Part shown: positions 49,346 to 61,497 of the stretch, one piece after another
Numbering within the stretch: the first letter of the stretch is position 1
How the letters are laid out: every line of letters starts with the position of its first letter
Assembly: GCA_007844125.1 (NCBI GenBank)
Contig: CM017556.1
Coordinates: forward strand, 22,596,011-22,660,010
DNA from: Sinonovacula constricta
Lineage: Eukaryota; Mollusca; Bivalvia; Cardiida; Solecurtidae
Length of the DNA stretch: 64,000 bases
Direction of reading: 5' to 3'
Notes under the pieces: generated by a model
Seen by the model: only the letters and a program-made list of their open reading frames with translations
Told to the model about the DNA's origin: nothing
Database searches by the model: none
Position numbers and translations under genes: made by a program

Positions 49346-50560
49346 TCTTCTAAACAACAAAATATGACGTTATCAGTCGTTACGATTGCTAGAGTTTTTC
49401 GGCATATTCATATTCTTATGGACAGCTTTGTAGTTGTGTGCCACTAATTTAACAAACATATTTGCTCGCGAATTGTCAAAATTGTGATGTGACATGGGGT
49501 AGTTTTATATAAAACCTCTTTAATTTTCTATACCCCTTCTTCGAGTAACATATAGAGTAGTCAAATTATTTAGTTTTCCATAATTTTAAGGTGGCAGTTG
49601 CTGTTGTTGTGGTTGTTGTTGTTAACGTTTAACAGAAATGTTTTGATTGTATTTGAAAGAGCGGAATTATTAATACTGTTTATGTATGTTTAATTGTATT
49701 TTTACTATTTAGACATGTGTTTGGCACTACTGTACAATTAATCATCGGATTTTAAAGTTGGTCATGAATTGTTAACAGTACGCTATTCTGCAAGATATAA
49801 ACTGTAGCTTTGAGAGATGAACATGGTTTTGTCGATATTTAGTTTAAAACTCTTTATATGATACGAATGTGCTCATGAGTGTGTTCTATCGCATCGTCCA
49901 GACAAAGATTCATAGTCTTAAAGTTATCATTTGCAAACATTTTTTGATCATATAATAGATACCTTTTGTTGACTCTGTAACAGAAAATGCAAACTGATAA
50001 CATGTTTGAGTGATGATTAAAGATAAGGACAAATTTAGCTGTGAGGATATATGGAAGACCTTTAAAAGATCGAAACACAGCGCACATTTTAAAATACACC
50101 CGGAATAATGTTACACATTTGCTAAAGAACATTTTTAGATTACAATGCTAAAGACTTTAATTGGGATGGTTTAAGTTGTATTATCTTTATACACATTAAT
50201 AACGGGATTTGTATTTCCAAAAGTAGAAACCCCGGATTCCAAGTAAAATTTAAATATACTTAATGTATAAATGCACATTGTACTGAATATAAGTTATATT
50301 GTTTCCGTCTTTGCAGGTCGAAAATTGTAGATTTTGAGATGATTCCAAATCTGTTTCCTTCTGTTTTATTATGAAAATAGTTGTAAATATTTAGGATGTG
50401 AAAACACTATTAACACTTACATGACACATATATAATCGCTGACATTTCATAACTGCATAATCAGTACAAGTAATCAGTATAATTCAACAACGTCATTTCT
50501 ATTATCGTTCGGACATACAAAACCGGGATTTTTGTACGACAGGCCAATACTTCTATAATT
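49346..50560. other. Unannotated sequence
   Basis: No gene; a short GTT run near 49600-49620. Confidence 0.5.
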
Positions 50561-50563
50561 ACG

Positions 50564-50590
50564 CCCCCCCCCCCCCCCAAAAAAAAAAAA
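50564..50590 (+). repeat. Homopolymer junction, C15 then A12
   Basis: A poly-C run directly followed by poly-A, with further A-rich sequence to about 50605. Prone to length errors in sequencing. Confidence 0.9.
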
Positions 50591-51173
50591 CACAAAAAAA
50601 ACAACAGATTATTTGTTTTTGCCAAAGTGAGAACACCTTAATGCCTATTACTTAGCTTATTAGACACATAAATCAGTTTAAACCCAGTCATTAACAGTTT
50701 TATGTTTATATAATTTGTGATAATTGGAATTTTGATATGAGTTTCTTATCAACACATTTTGTCATGGTTTCGAGAAAAAAATGGTTAAGTAGAAGTAGAA
50801 ACCATGTTAAGGGTGACGTGCATGTAGCATATGTGTATTCGATTAACAGTGTGTTTGTCTTGCTACAAGTACTTACAATTAAGCGATACTTTATGTTCAT
50901 TATGGCGACGATAGAATTCTATTTATTGAAGGGGCATAAGGCAACTGGAACAGGCCAGATGCAGGATCTTTCAACCACCTAAAGTTTGCTTCATCTGTTC
51001 AAGGAGCTGAAGGGTTGGTCCGCGACCCTAATCTCATAGAAACACTCTTCCTACAATAATAATGATGTCATGTTCAATACTTCGCAACGTTTCGGTCAGA
51101 TTTCACGGCATTAATCTCAGCCCAAATGACAGCAATTAAAAATAAATAATATTAGTATGGCGATTTGGTGAAC
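50591..51173. other. Weak C1-like sequence and spacer
   Basis: ACATAAATCAGTTTAAACCC near 50666 weakly resembles C1. CAATACTTCGCAACGTTTCG near 51075 matches the C1-C2 spacer of the 44-kb unit. Confidence 0.4.
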
Positions 51174-51254
51174 GTCAATTTCAAATTGACGGTGGGACGA
51201 TAAACCTTTCAAATGGATAAAAGGAACGATTAAGGAACAAACAAACAAACTCCC
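51174..51254 (+). repeat. Isolated SINE 3' tail beside a 17-bp palindrome
   Basis: GTCAATTTCAAATTGAC is a perfect palindrome with one central base (51174-51190). GGTGGGACGATAAAC and AACAAACAAACAAAC follow, the same 3' end as the SINE at 46290-46553. Confidence 0.65.
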
Positions 51255-51475
51255 TCTTTAAGGGAACCACTGTCTTACTTTTTAGAGAGTCGTATTCAGA
51301 GAGTTGTGCTGTTGATAACTTTTAAGAAACGGTTTATGTTGCATACCATAACTGCCAATCGAGGTTAGTAATTGTTGTTTTTGTATGATATACAATCGCG
51401 TCTTCAGTGACCTAGAGAAGGGTTTTAAACACAGATAAAACGTCAAGTCAAAATTCTTGAGAGATTTTGCAAGCA
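51255..51475. other. Unannotated sequence
   Basis: Nothing recognised. Confidence 0.5.
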
Positions 51476-51479
51476 ACTA

Positions 51480-51740
51480 GATATGCCCAACCGCTCCTTC
51501 ACATCACTTTCACAGATAGTATTATACGGACAGCAGATCTTTTCTAATGACTAACGTCTGGAATATTTATTTTAATTTCCTGTGGCGTGCCGTCTTATAT
51601 TGTGTTTTGAAAGATATGCACTGACTTCTTTACAATACTAGCAAATGCTGCTTATTGATTTATCATGTTAATAAAAATAATATAAAAGCCCATTTTTATT
51701 GTGAAACCATGTACAATGCATTCGTTAAAAGCTGTTGTAT
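51480..51740 (+). repeat. Module C2, copy 4
   Basis: ATGCCCAACCGCTCCTTCAC, AGATATGCACTGACTTC, then AAAAGCCCATTTTTATTGTG and CATGTACAATGC, matching 23600-23880 in order. Confidence 0.72.
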
Positions 51741-51799
51741 TAGATTATTGATATCCAAACCAAAAGGAGCATAAAATGCTTTATTTAGACTTATTTTAA

Positions 51800-52200
51800 A
51801 TATCTCCATATTGTGTATAATGTTCTCTACAAATTAAGATCGCAGATCTGTTTGTGCAGTGGCAATAAAACGAACGGGCTGAGTGAAGTGCCCTGACTTA
51901 TGTTGCCATAAGCTTTGAAGAAGTTTAACTTCAAAGACAGGCATTCCAATAAAATGGCGGAATTACCCAGAATTCAGTTAGGTTTCCAAGGCAAGAATGT
52001 CAATCGGGAGTCAGGTTCTTTGAAAATTTGCTGAATTTTTGTATTTGATAGATCGTGATCAAAAATTATTTCAATTTCAAGCCTTTGACTTTTTACAAAA
52101 ATCTTAATCGTGTATCGTGTATATACAAATGCTCCACATCCATAATCTATGTCAAGGTTATCGACCTGAATTGACTCTAGACGGTAGATATTATTAAGAA
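51800..52200 (+). repeat. Module B, copy 4
   Basis: AAATTAAGATCGCAGATCTG, TTATGTTGCCATAAGCTTTG, GGCGGAATTACCCAGAATTC and GTGTATATACAAATGCTCC. Directly follows C2, so C2 to B looks like a unit boundary. Confidence 0.85.
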
Positions 52201-53595
52201 AGCACGTGCCGAGTAGGTTTCATAATGCATTAACTATTGTCTTTTGTATAATATCGCTTCAAGTTAGTGTGTGTTTTTACCACATGATATAAACGATTTA
52301 TCCAGAAGGCTTTTTTAAACCAGTTAAAGCACCCCAGTCAGTCATTTTGCCAACCAGCCGTTCCAGAGTGGTATTTGCCGGGTTTGCTCAATTTGATGTA
52401 ACGTTTCGTTTGAGGTTTGGTTTGTAACAGTAATGTACAATAACGTGTACATAAGTGTATTATTCTGAGTGGCTCGAACTTAAGATACTGTTTAGGGGTT
52501 TCTCTTCCTATAGTTATAACTTATAAAATTCAATTACTTCCTTAAATTACTTAAATAAGACTAAATATAACAATAGATTCATAATGGTCACTACATTACA
52601 ATTTGTAAAAAAGTAAACCATGTCATGTTGAATGTCCAACTGTTTACAAAATGCCAACGGCTTGTTCACTGAATAGTTAGTCAAAGGAAAATGCTAAAAT
52701 CTCATATTTGTAGAAACGTTTGACATTTTCATCATGGTCGCAGCAATTAACTTTTGCGCTACATTTAATTTTAAGGCATTGTCAGTTTTTTTATCTATGT
52801 TACAATATTTATACACCCTTGTCCTATTTTCTTCACGTTATGATTGATAAGCTGACATTCAGTTGTTACTAGGAAGGGGTGGGGATAACAACGACCACCA
52901 TCATGACAACAACTGCATGTTAGGAAAGGAGTTAAGATTTTGGATTTTGGTTATATTTTCGTAAGAACTGAGAGTTCTAAATGCTCAGTCTATTTACGGG
53001 AACAACAGTTCAGGTTCACAGATTGACAGAAGGCGACTAGCAGCGTTTGGACAAATGGAGCAAAGCAATGGCGCTTAAAACATTTTAGTTAAATAAATGC
53101 CCGCAAACTTATTTATTAATTTGATATTTCTCAAAGGTCGTCAGAGCCGAATACATGTGTAGATGAACCAATAATCAAATTTATTATCGTCAAAGATGTA
53201 CTGAAGAGTTATTTATTGAATGTTATATGATAGTGTGCACACCAATAATGCAATGGTGTCTTTAAATGTATAAAAGTAAACATGCAATCTTTTCGGCAAA
53301 TGAAAATTGCTAAGAGAAAAATAAAAATGTATGAAAGCACGTATATTAATTAAGTTATAATGCAATTATTACTGAATTAAGGATATTTAGTTGTTTAACG
53401 ACTTAAATGATATAATTACGTATAACAGTGTCGAAGTAGGTTTTTTGTGCATTTGTAATTTAATTTTCATAGTCGTAAGAGTTACTTGCGTGACAATGTA
53501 TTGGTGGGCGACAAGAATGTGGATCTTACCTCTGCTGATTGCATGCTGTTACTTTGCTTCCGGCAAGTGGTATTAAATCCCTTGTAAATGTTAAC
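52201..53595. other. Unannotated sequence
   Basis: 1.4 kb without a recognisable gene or repeat. Confidence 0.5.
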
Positions 53596-53599
53596 TGAT

Positions 53600-54020
53600 A
53601 TCCTGACAAAAATATAAAAGGCTTTAAGTAAACATATACGAACATAATATTTTGTGCAAATTAAGATCGGAAATCTGTTTTGTAGTGGCAAAGAAACTAG
53701 CGGGCGCAAATAAAGTGCTGTGGACTTATGATGCCATAAGCTAAGAAAATCGACTTCAAAGAAAGGCATTCCATTAAAAATGGCGGTATTACACAGAATT
53801 CAGTTAGATTTCAAAAGCAGAGATGTCAAACGGGAATCAACGTCTTTGAAGATTTGCTAAAACTTAATTTACGCGTCAGTTATTTGTGTATTTGATGGTT
53901 CTTAATATAAAGTTATTTCTACGGCAAGGCGTATATTTACACAGAATCTTTATCGTGTATACAGTGGCTCCACATACATGGACTATGTCAGTTAGCAACT
54001 CGAGTTAACTCTAAGTGGTA
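53600..54020 (+). repeat. Module B, copy 5
   Basis: AAATTAAGATCGGAAATCTG, GCGGGCGCAAATAAAGTGC, CAGAATTCAGTTAG, TTTGAAGATTTGCTAAAACT and CTTTATCGTGTATACAG. Confidence 0.85.
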
Positions 54021-57000
54021 TATTATTATTAAAAGAAACTTTGCTACAACACAACCACAACATTTTCCTGACCAGATAATTGGGGTTCGAATAAAACAAT
54101 GGCTAGACAAAAATATATCTCCCGATTTGCCGAATATACTAGGTCAATCGCGTTCTCTGACGTATTATTCTCTTTATTTCTTAGTAGGACAACTAACGCC
54201 GTTAGATCTGTTGTTCTGAAACTCAATTGTATACTCCTACCCATTATTTGTTTGTGGCTCTTATGTAGCAAAAAGACATCGACTCCTAACTGTTGGTTGC
54301 AAGTATGGAACACTATTCTGAATATTATATTTTTCAATAAGATTTGGCTGTTATCGTATTTATAAATTAATGTGATTTCACGCAGCTATAATTATCCTAA
54401 ATTTTAAGCTATTTTGCAACATGAATTGAGCTCGACAACTTACCTGAATCCCTATATGAGACAGGTGTGAACTTACATATTCTAAGATATAGCTAAGTAT
54501 ATTAAAGCTAAGTATAAAGTATATGCATCTACTTATAGTAGTGCAGAGTGATATAAACATATATAGCTTTAATTTTCAATAAACTAATATCATGCGACAC
54601 ATCACCAAGAACACCATATTTGTGATACAACTCTTTTGGGATTAATGTAAATGATATCAGTGGTATATATATAATCATATGTGTTTGCACTTGCTTCGTC
54701 TGCAGCTTACATATGTTCTGTGCATAAATAAGATGTGAAGAAGCGTTTGGGCATACTTGAATTCTGGCAGACTTTCTCGGGAAGATTTTAAATTGGCACC
54801 TTCTCGTGTGATTAAGATCCCCGCGCTATGTCATTACCGAAGCGAGATAGGTTTTGCAAACATTAACACCGCACGGCAAAACAAACAGCAACTATAATTT
54901 TAGCTTATAAATCGAGCATTTCTTTAGATTTAAAAGACAGAAATGCGTCCTTCAAAAAAAGTCAACAACTTTCCTATCCTTAAAGTGGGTGGTCGCGATT
55001 TCGACTCCCGGTCGATGTTTAAGTTTATCATCTTACCAAAAAATATGTTTCATAATTCTATTCGTAGTTCTTATCAAAAGAGACTTTGATTGTTAAAAGT
55101 CGTGTAAGTAGCTTAATTTTTTAATGAATTCATTTTAAACATAATGCATTTAAACATTTACATGTGTGACACATGATTGATTTTTCATTGGTACATGATT
55201 TTTAGACTCTATTTTCAAAAGGGTGTCAAAAATAATTAAAGGACACTCATATCTTGTTCCGAGCCTCTGACAACTTGGTTTACAAACACTGTCTGGTCAA
55301 ATACTTGCACGATCTTACAGCTGACCTACAGTGAAGCAGTGTTTCTACCGGGACATTTCTATAGTATTTTCGCAAAAAAATATATAATAGCATATCAAAT
55401 CTACATTTGACCTATTATATTTGTCTAATATAATCAGCTACAACTATTTAAATACTTTGATCATGTGTAAAACATCCATTATCATGACGAAATTCTAAAT
55501 AAATAAATCTATATACACAATCCTCAGTATATTCCCGGCCTTAAACTAACCCTAGTCAACGATGTTATTACCGTACAGGAGTTCTTATATCTGCCAAAAT
55601 GAATCAAGATGTTACTGCGTTCCTTTTCCTTTTGATGAACTAGAGTCTTGGAATCGCCTGTCCAAAATCCGGTGTTGTACATGTATGTCAGATGGCTTAT
55701 AAAAACATAGAATACTGATTTTCCTCATATAGAAGTCAATTTAAGCTTACATGCGGTTCTTAAAAAAACAAATAATCTTAATCTTAATAACAGAAAATAC
55801 CAGCAACGGATCCCCATAACAAGTTGGAAGACGAGGGGTACATTTTAATTAAAATATATACCATTTTAAAATTAATCCGAAAAATTCTTCGAACAGAGAA
55901 CATTACCTTCATTGGCATTCTTAAAAATTAGTCATCAATATACGTCTGAAATCGCGCTTACAAACAAATGAACAATCCGGATTCATTAAATAGTGATTTC
56001 AATCTTCGTTTTAAAGCTTCTTGACGTGTGTACGGTTTATGATGATTTGAGACAGATACTATTGAATTTCAAAACGTGCGGTGCATGCATGTAAAAGGCA
56101 ATATGAAATGAAATCTTTTATATATTCCGTTGAAACCATGCTTTCTACATTAATAAATTAAATTTGCTTGAATATTGAATAGACAATCATGGTTTATCAA
56201 AAATAATATTTAAAGTTATTTCTACAATAAACTACATACATCACGGGTAAGAATGTAAATTATATTAATATAGTTAAAATATATATAACTGATTAACATG
56301 TCAATTGACTTGCTTTTCAACACAACAAGTACCGTATGCTAAACAAACAGTTCAATTTTATAATTTCGCATATTTTCATAGTAACTAAGAACTAAATGAT
56401 AATTATATTAACTGATTACTTCTTTAATACCAAAGAAAGCATACCCGTAGCTAAGTGATGTGTAAGGAAAAGATATTTGCCGAATTACTGTAGCCATCAT
56501 GTACGTTGTATAACCTTACATTCCAAGATAATTTCTATAGCAGAACGACGAAAATATATGGGCGTATTTATATTTTTGTTCCTGCTGAAAGCATATAATT
56601 AAGCTGTATGAAAGAATAACACATTAAGGTAGTTGATAGGTAACGCAAGCCACTTCCATACACAAACAACAGACTAGTGGATGAGAATTGCAGGCCTTGG
56701 TAATACTCCTACCTTCAACACTCTATTACGGTTCTTTTATGTTGTACATATGGCCTAAACATTACACGTAACGTATTTCAGAATCACATTTCCGTTACTT
56801 GGCTGCTACTTTGCTGCAATAGAGGAGTGTGGAAAGATTTCGATAGCCATTTGAAGTAAACTATTTGAAAATTTCATAGAGCGTGTAAATGGTGCCTATC
56901 TGACGGGCAACCTTTAATTGCTCCAATGCAACACACGAGGTTCTTTGTACAGTGTTTTTATCAGTTAACTAGTAGGAAATTATCTAATTTACGAACTGTT

Positions 57001-57855
57001 AAAATAATAACTTAAATGAAAGTTTTTTTTAATAATTACTGCTCTTCCAAAACGTCTGCATTGTTAAAATATTCTCAATGACAATATATAATCGAACATT
57101 TCCCTGTAATTGATTCATCCAAATATCCAAAAATTGAAAATTGTTAACTTATTTTGTTTCGTGTTAAGGTAGAAGAATAATTTTAACAACACTTACAAAG
57201 ATTTTGCTATAAATTAATTTAACTTTTAAACAGCAACATAATATTATATGTTGAATCTTTAGAGAAACTGAACATACTGATCTTAACATACATCACAATA
57301 GACTGACAATAATACGTTCAAAACATTAAAATACAATGTTTTTACACATGATGGTCTGTGTCACTTATCTGGCCATATGCAATGTGATGCTTCAAATCAG
57401 ATACCGTCATTTGTGTTGAACACATTTTAACTTACTTCATCTAGCATGATAAGTAAAACTAAAGCAATCACCTTTATGTGTAGCCTCATCTTTAAAGATG
57501 GAGGTTACTCAATTTATTTTAGTAGTTATGCCATTTTAGTAGACTTCAAATACTGCTTAATCAGGCTTATGTTAAAGTCTTCAATAGAAGTTCTTTTTTA
57601 CAAAAGTGTGTACATAATAAGGTTTAAATGAGACAGTACGGTTTCAGCAAATGGTCAAAATATATAATTTCGATGTGATTTTTTTTATTAATTAGCTTAT
57701 TTTATTTGTTGCTTATAATAGTAAACTACTTATAGTAATATAATACAAATGAAATAGATACTTATGATTGCGACATTAAACTACAAAAAGCAAAATCAAA
57801 CGGAATATCCTAAACATTTTAAGTTAATTGGATGTCTCTTGCTTTGACATAATCC
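54021..57855. other. Long unannotated AT-rich stretch
   Basis: 3.8 kb with no gene I can support. GTCGCGATTTCGACTCCCGG near 54992 looks like a decayed tRNA B box from a SINE, but no body follows. Confidence 0.5.
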
Positions 57856-57859
57856 TTCG

Positions 57860-58245
57860 ATACAGACTATTTGTATACACGATAAAGATTTTGTTTAAAC
57901 TTCTAAGGCTTCAAATTGAAATTAATTTCAATCGCGAACTATCAAATACACAAACAACGGACGCGTAAATTAAGTTTTAGCAGGTCTTCAAAGAAACTGT
58001 CTCCCATGGAACATTCCTGCCTTGGAAACCTAACTGAATTCTGGGTAATTCTGCCATTTTATTAGATTGCTGGTCTTTGAAGTAAACGTTTTTCCTACCT
58101 TATGGCAACATAAGTTTATTGCACCTCATTGCGCCCGGTCGTTTTATTGGGACTACAAAAAAAGATCGCCGATCTCAACTTGCACAAATATTTTCCACTA
58201 TATCGACAATATGGCGATGTTCATAAGACGCCTTTTGAAAGCATT
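57860..58245 (-). repeat. Module B, inverted copy
   Basis: Reverse complement of B: plus strand shows CACGATAAAGATTTTG, CAAATACACAAACAACGGAC, CCTAACTGAATTCTGGGTAA and CTTATGGCAACATAAG. The only B copy on the minus strand. Confidence 0.83.
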
Positions 58246-58890
58246 TCACGTTTAATTTGTTCGGATATTAATCGACTTTTAATAATCTTTTGAAGCAGTC
58301 ACTCGACAAGGTTTGTCAATTACGATTTGGGGTTTTATTGGAATTTTTGTTTGACTTGATTTCCAGCAGATCAAATAATCCTGAGGTTTAAAGACCGAAT
58401 CCAGATGTTCAACTGGGTTTATTGAAAATTATTCAATGTTACCATGTGGCAACAGTAAATGATCTGTTTAATTAAAATTACTTTTTTACACAGGGTAGTT
58501 TTATTTTAAGGCGACTTAGCCTTTTAATATTATTTTTAGATTTCGCGCGGTTGTTGCAAGGCGTATTGGAAACGTTACATGTTGATTGTTAAAAGATCAG
58601 GCGCCGTTGTCTGTACAAATGTTACCCGTACTGTCACTAGTGACAGCCATTTTGTTGTTTATATGTAAAGTGAAAGCCCCGTGAACATCTGACGCGCCAT
58701 TGGGGCGTAAAAAAATAGCCACGGTGATTCCCGTATGTATTTTCTAAACATCGAAAAGGAAAACACGGTTTAACCAATGAAGGATGTAAACTTGTGTTTT
58801 ATAGTCAGAAATAATACTAGTAGCAACGAATACATCTGTCCACTACTATTTTCATATACTGTATTATCCACGGAATTGAGGTTCGATGCT
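58246..58890. other. Unannotated sequence
   Basis: No gene recognised. Confidence 0.5.
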
Positions 58891-58896
58891 CAGCCT

Positions 58897-59381
58897 TTAA
58901 AGATGGTATACGACAGTTTGCAGATGTCAAATAAAAATAACAATATCGACCCACTGCTTTGGGGAATTTGAGCATAATAATTATATAAATTTATACTTTA
59001 GTTTTTTATAACTACAATTTTGAACACTAACTGAATTGTTAGACAAAAATGATATGTATTCTTTAAAACTGTATAAAAGCTCGACAATGGTTTCTGCTAA
59101 AATAGATATCGACGTCAGAGCGTATTACCTGGATGATTATATAACGTGATCTCAAAAGTAAGTGGTCACGTGGTTTTCTTAGTTTAGAAATAGCTATCTT
59201 TGCAACGTGGCTCTGATAGGAAATACCTGTTTGCAATGACGAGTGGTGATTTATGCTTCACTGTTCACACAGATCTAGGTCATCAAAGAACAGCATTTTG
59301 CAGGACCTTTTCAGGTAAAGATGATTTATTTGGTTATTTGAGAAAAGAAATTTTGGTTCAAAAGTCGGATACCAACTTTAA
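58897..59381 (+). mobile_element. Family A TIR element, most complete copy
   Basis: TTAA (58897-58900) then AGATGGTATACGACAGTTTG; the right end in reverse complement reads TTAA then AGTTGGTATCCGAC (TTAA at 59378-59381). Length 485 bp including TTAA. Inverted ends next to TTAA on both sides are the hallmark of piggyBac-type targeting. No transposase is encoded; the 75-codon frame across the right part is not shared by other copies. Confidence 0.82.
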
Positions 59382-60660
59382 TACGATCTCCTCAACTCAG
59401 GGTCAATGTATTCATTATTTTTCTTAGGAATAAGTTCCGCATTTTGATTCTTCACCATTGCAATCAACCCGTAAGTTACACTTAAGTATAAAGATACTAA
59501 GCCAACGGACTAATGCTCAGTATTTGCATATGCTGATCTTTATATGTTTACTATTTTATATAATTGTGTAAGTCAATGTTAAATGTATTTTAAATCAGTA
59601 GATAAGCCGTATTATCTGATAAAAAAATTATGGTTAAGCGGTCACTACAGTCTTCTGACAACCGGGCAAAATTTCTAGGATGACGATTTCTGGTTTACTG
59701 TCTGAATTAGCCTTTTTATTAAATAAAAAGCTGTTTGTTCTGATATACGCATTTTACATTAGAAATATTAACACTTATTTGCCTATTGATTTTACCAAAT
59801 TTGCCAAACTGTCCAAATTCGATAAAAATAACATTTTGACTAGCATGAAAGTCATATTTAAAATTCGTTTTTTTTATTTTTGTTGTGTGACCTTTTGTGG
59901 TGTTGATAAGCTGCAAACACTGACTAAATAAGTACATCTAAAACACATATGCAGGAAACTTTGTTTGACAGACAACTGCTGGTCGATTGTGGTGCTTCAT
60001 TTGTCAAGAACCCGATTTCTGAAGACCCTCCTTGCCGTTGACAAAAATGTTTTAGCGTGAACAAACTGGTAGAACTGCCCATACCTCTCGTGAGAGGCAA
60101 TTAATATCAACGTCTGATCTCACAGCTCGTGCCCAAGCCTGCAGGTGTTGTCGAGGTGGAGGTCATTGTCAGGTGTTGCCGACATAATGACAATTATTGC
60201 ACTGTCAGCTCCGTCTATCATATCAAACAAAACACTGATCTAATTAACCTGTGAGATATTGAGTGTAGCGGCTCAAGAGACAATGTTGACATGACATAAA
60301 TAAAAACAGGCAAGAGTGTTATCTAAATGATCGCACTTAGAGTAGTGTGGTTCACTGCTTTAGAACAAAGTTAGGAGCAAGCCCTGACCCATTTGCAGAA
60401 TCCATTCTTATTTGAGTTATTGCTCAAACTAGATTTTTATTGCTCGGTATTTTCTTCTGGATAATATTATAATCTTGCTGTATTATAATAAGAACTTAAA
60501 CCTTGCAATGTTTATAGACAGTAAGATTTATATAACTATATCCCTGTCAGAAGTATTCTTGGAAACAAAATTTGAGCTTGAGCAAAATCTCAGTTGAGGA
60601 AGAATTCTAAAAGCGCGGCCTTATCACCTTGTGACAATTTGTGACAGCCGTTGGATATAA
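59382..60660. other. Unannotated sequence
   Basis: 1.3 kb. No gene upstream of the transposase remnant is recognisable. Confidence 0.5.
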
Positions 60661-61029
60661 CGGCTACGTTTCAGGCGAACACCGCCGAGATTTGACCCGT
60701 AAAAGTGGAACGTGCACGAAGCTACGGTGACAGACGCATCTAGGACCAACAACGTCATGGAGTCCTGGAACAACGGCTTCCGGCACCTCGTGGGTCATTC
60801 GAATCCGTCTCTCTGGACAGTGATTGATTGGATTATGAAAGATAACGCAGACACTGAGACAGAGGCCTATAGAACCGTTAACGGCATAGCCACAAGCAGC
60901 AAACGACGAAAGAAGTCTGCCGTCCAACATCAGAAGAAACTGAAGAAGCTGTGCCAGCAAGTTGCCAACTCCGAGAAGACGGTCGAAGAATTCCTTCTTG
61001 CGATTGGGAAGTGTGTGCGTCTACACTGA
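60661..61029 (+). pseudogene. MULE-type transposase-related protein, C-terminal remnant
   Basis: Before a stop at 60700-60702 the frame reads RFRRTPPRFDP; after it, KWNVHEATVTDASRTNNVME then SWNNGFRHLVGHSNPSLWTV and a basic, lysine-rich end, stopping at 61029. The RTNN..E.W...F..LVGH..PS.W pattern is characteristic of the end of the MULE transposase domain (often with FLYWCH fingers) in invertebrate genomes. The catalytic DDE part is not seen upstream, and the internal stop shows decay. The ATG-less start means the frame limits here are arbitrary. Confidence 0.65.
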
Positions 61030-61189
61030 ACGTTCAGTTGTTGGGGCCTGTAGTGACTGTAGTGTTTTTTTGTATAAACTATTTTTATTATTACTATTTA
61101 TTACTTGATTTTGTTTATTGTTTTATATCAAATGATGTGCTTGTGTGTGAACTGTGTGTATGCATGACTCTACGTACCTTGCTAAATGA

Positions 61190-61209
61190 AATAAACATTT
61201 GGAAATAAA
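61190..61209 (+). promoter_or_regulatory. Tandem poly(A) signals
   Basis: AATAAA at 61190-61195 and 61204-61209, about 160-180 bp after the transposase stop, as expected for a short 3' untranslated region. Confidence 0.5.
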
Positions 61210-61358
61210 CAGTATTCAAGTTTTCGATCCTAAACAAACCACTTCAACAGAAGAAGTGATTCAATATTATGTCTATTAATAATTGTGATTAATCCACTTT
61301 TACATGCACAGTAATTTGGACACGAAAACTTAACTACACCTATTGCTTGGTAAAGCTT

Positions 61359-61497
61359 GAGCGGGGAATTGTCCACCCTTACAATTTCATGAGCGGGGAT
61401 TTGTCCGGGACTACACAAATGACGAACGGGGAAATGTCCGGACCTACAAAAATGACGAATGGGGAAATGTCCGGGCGGGGAATTGTCCGACATTCAT
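61359..61497 (+). repeat. 33-bp tandem repeat (GGGGAAATGTCCGG type)
   Basis: About four units of GACGAACGGGGAAATGTCCG followed by GACCTACAAAAAT, the last shortened. Being 33 bp, it keeps a frame open on the minus strand (FPIRHFCRSG repeats), which I regard as incidental. Confidence 0.9.

Noticed and set aside
53482..53769. Conserved protein suggested by similar minus-strand frames in module B copies
   Set aside because: Similarity follows from DNA homology; the frames are interrupted or shifted in the other copies.
54985..55030. Another tRNA-derived SINE
   Set aside because: Only a B-box-like stretch; no A box, body or duplication.
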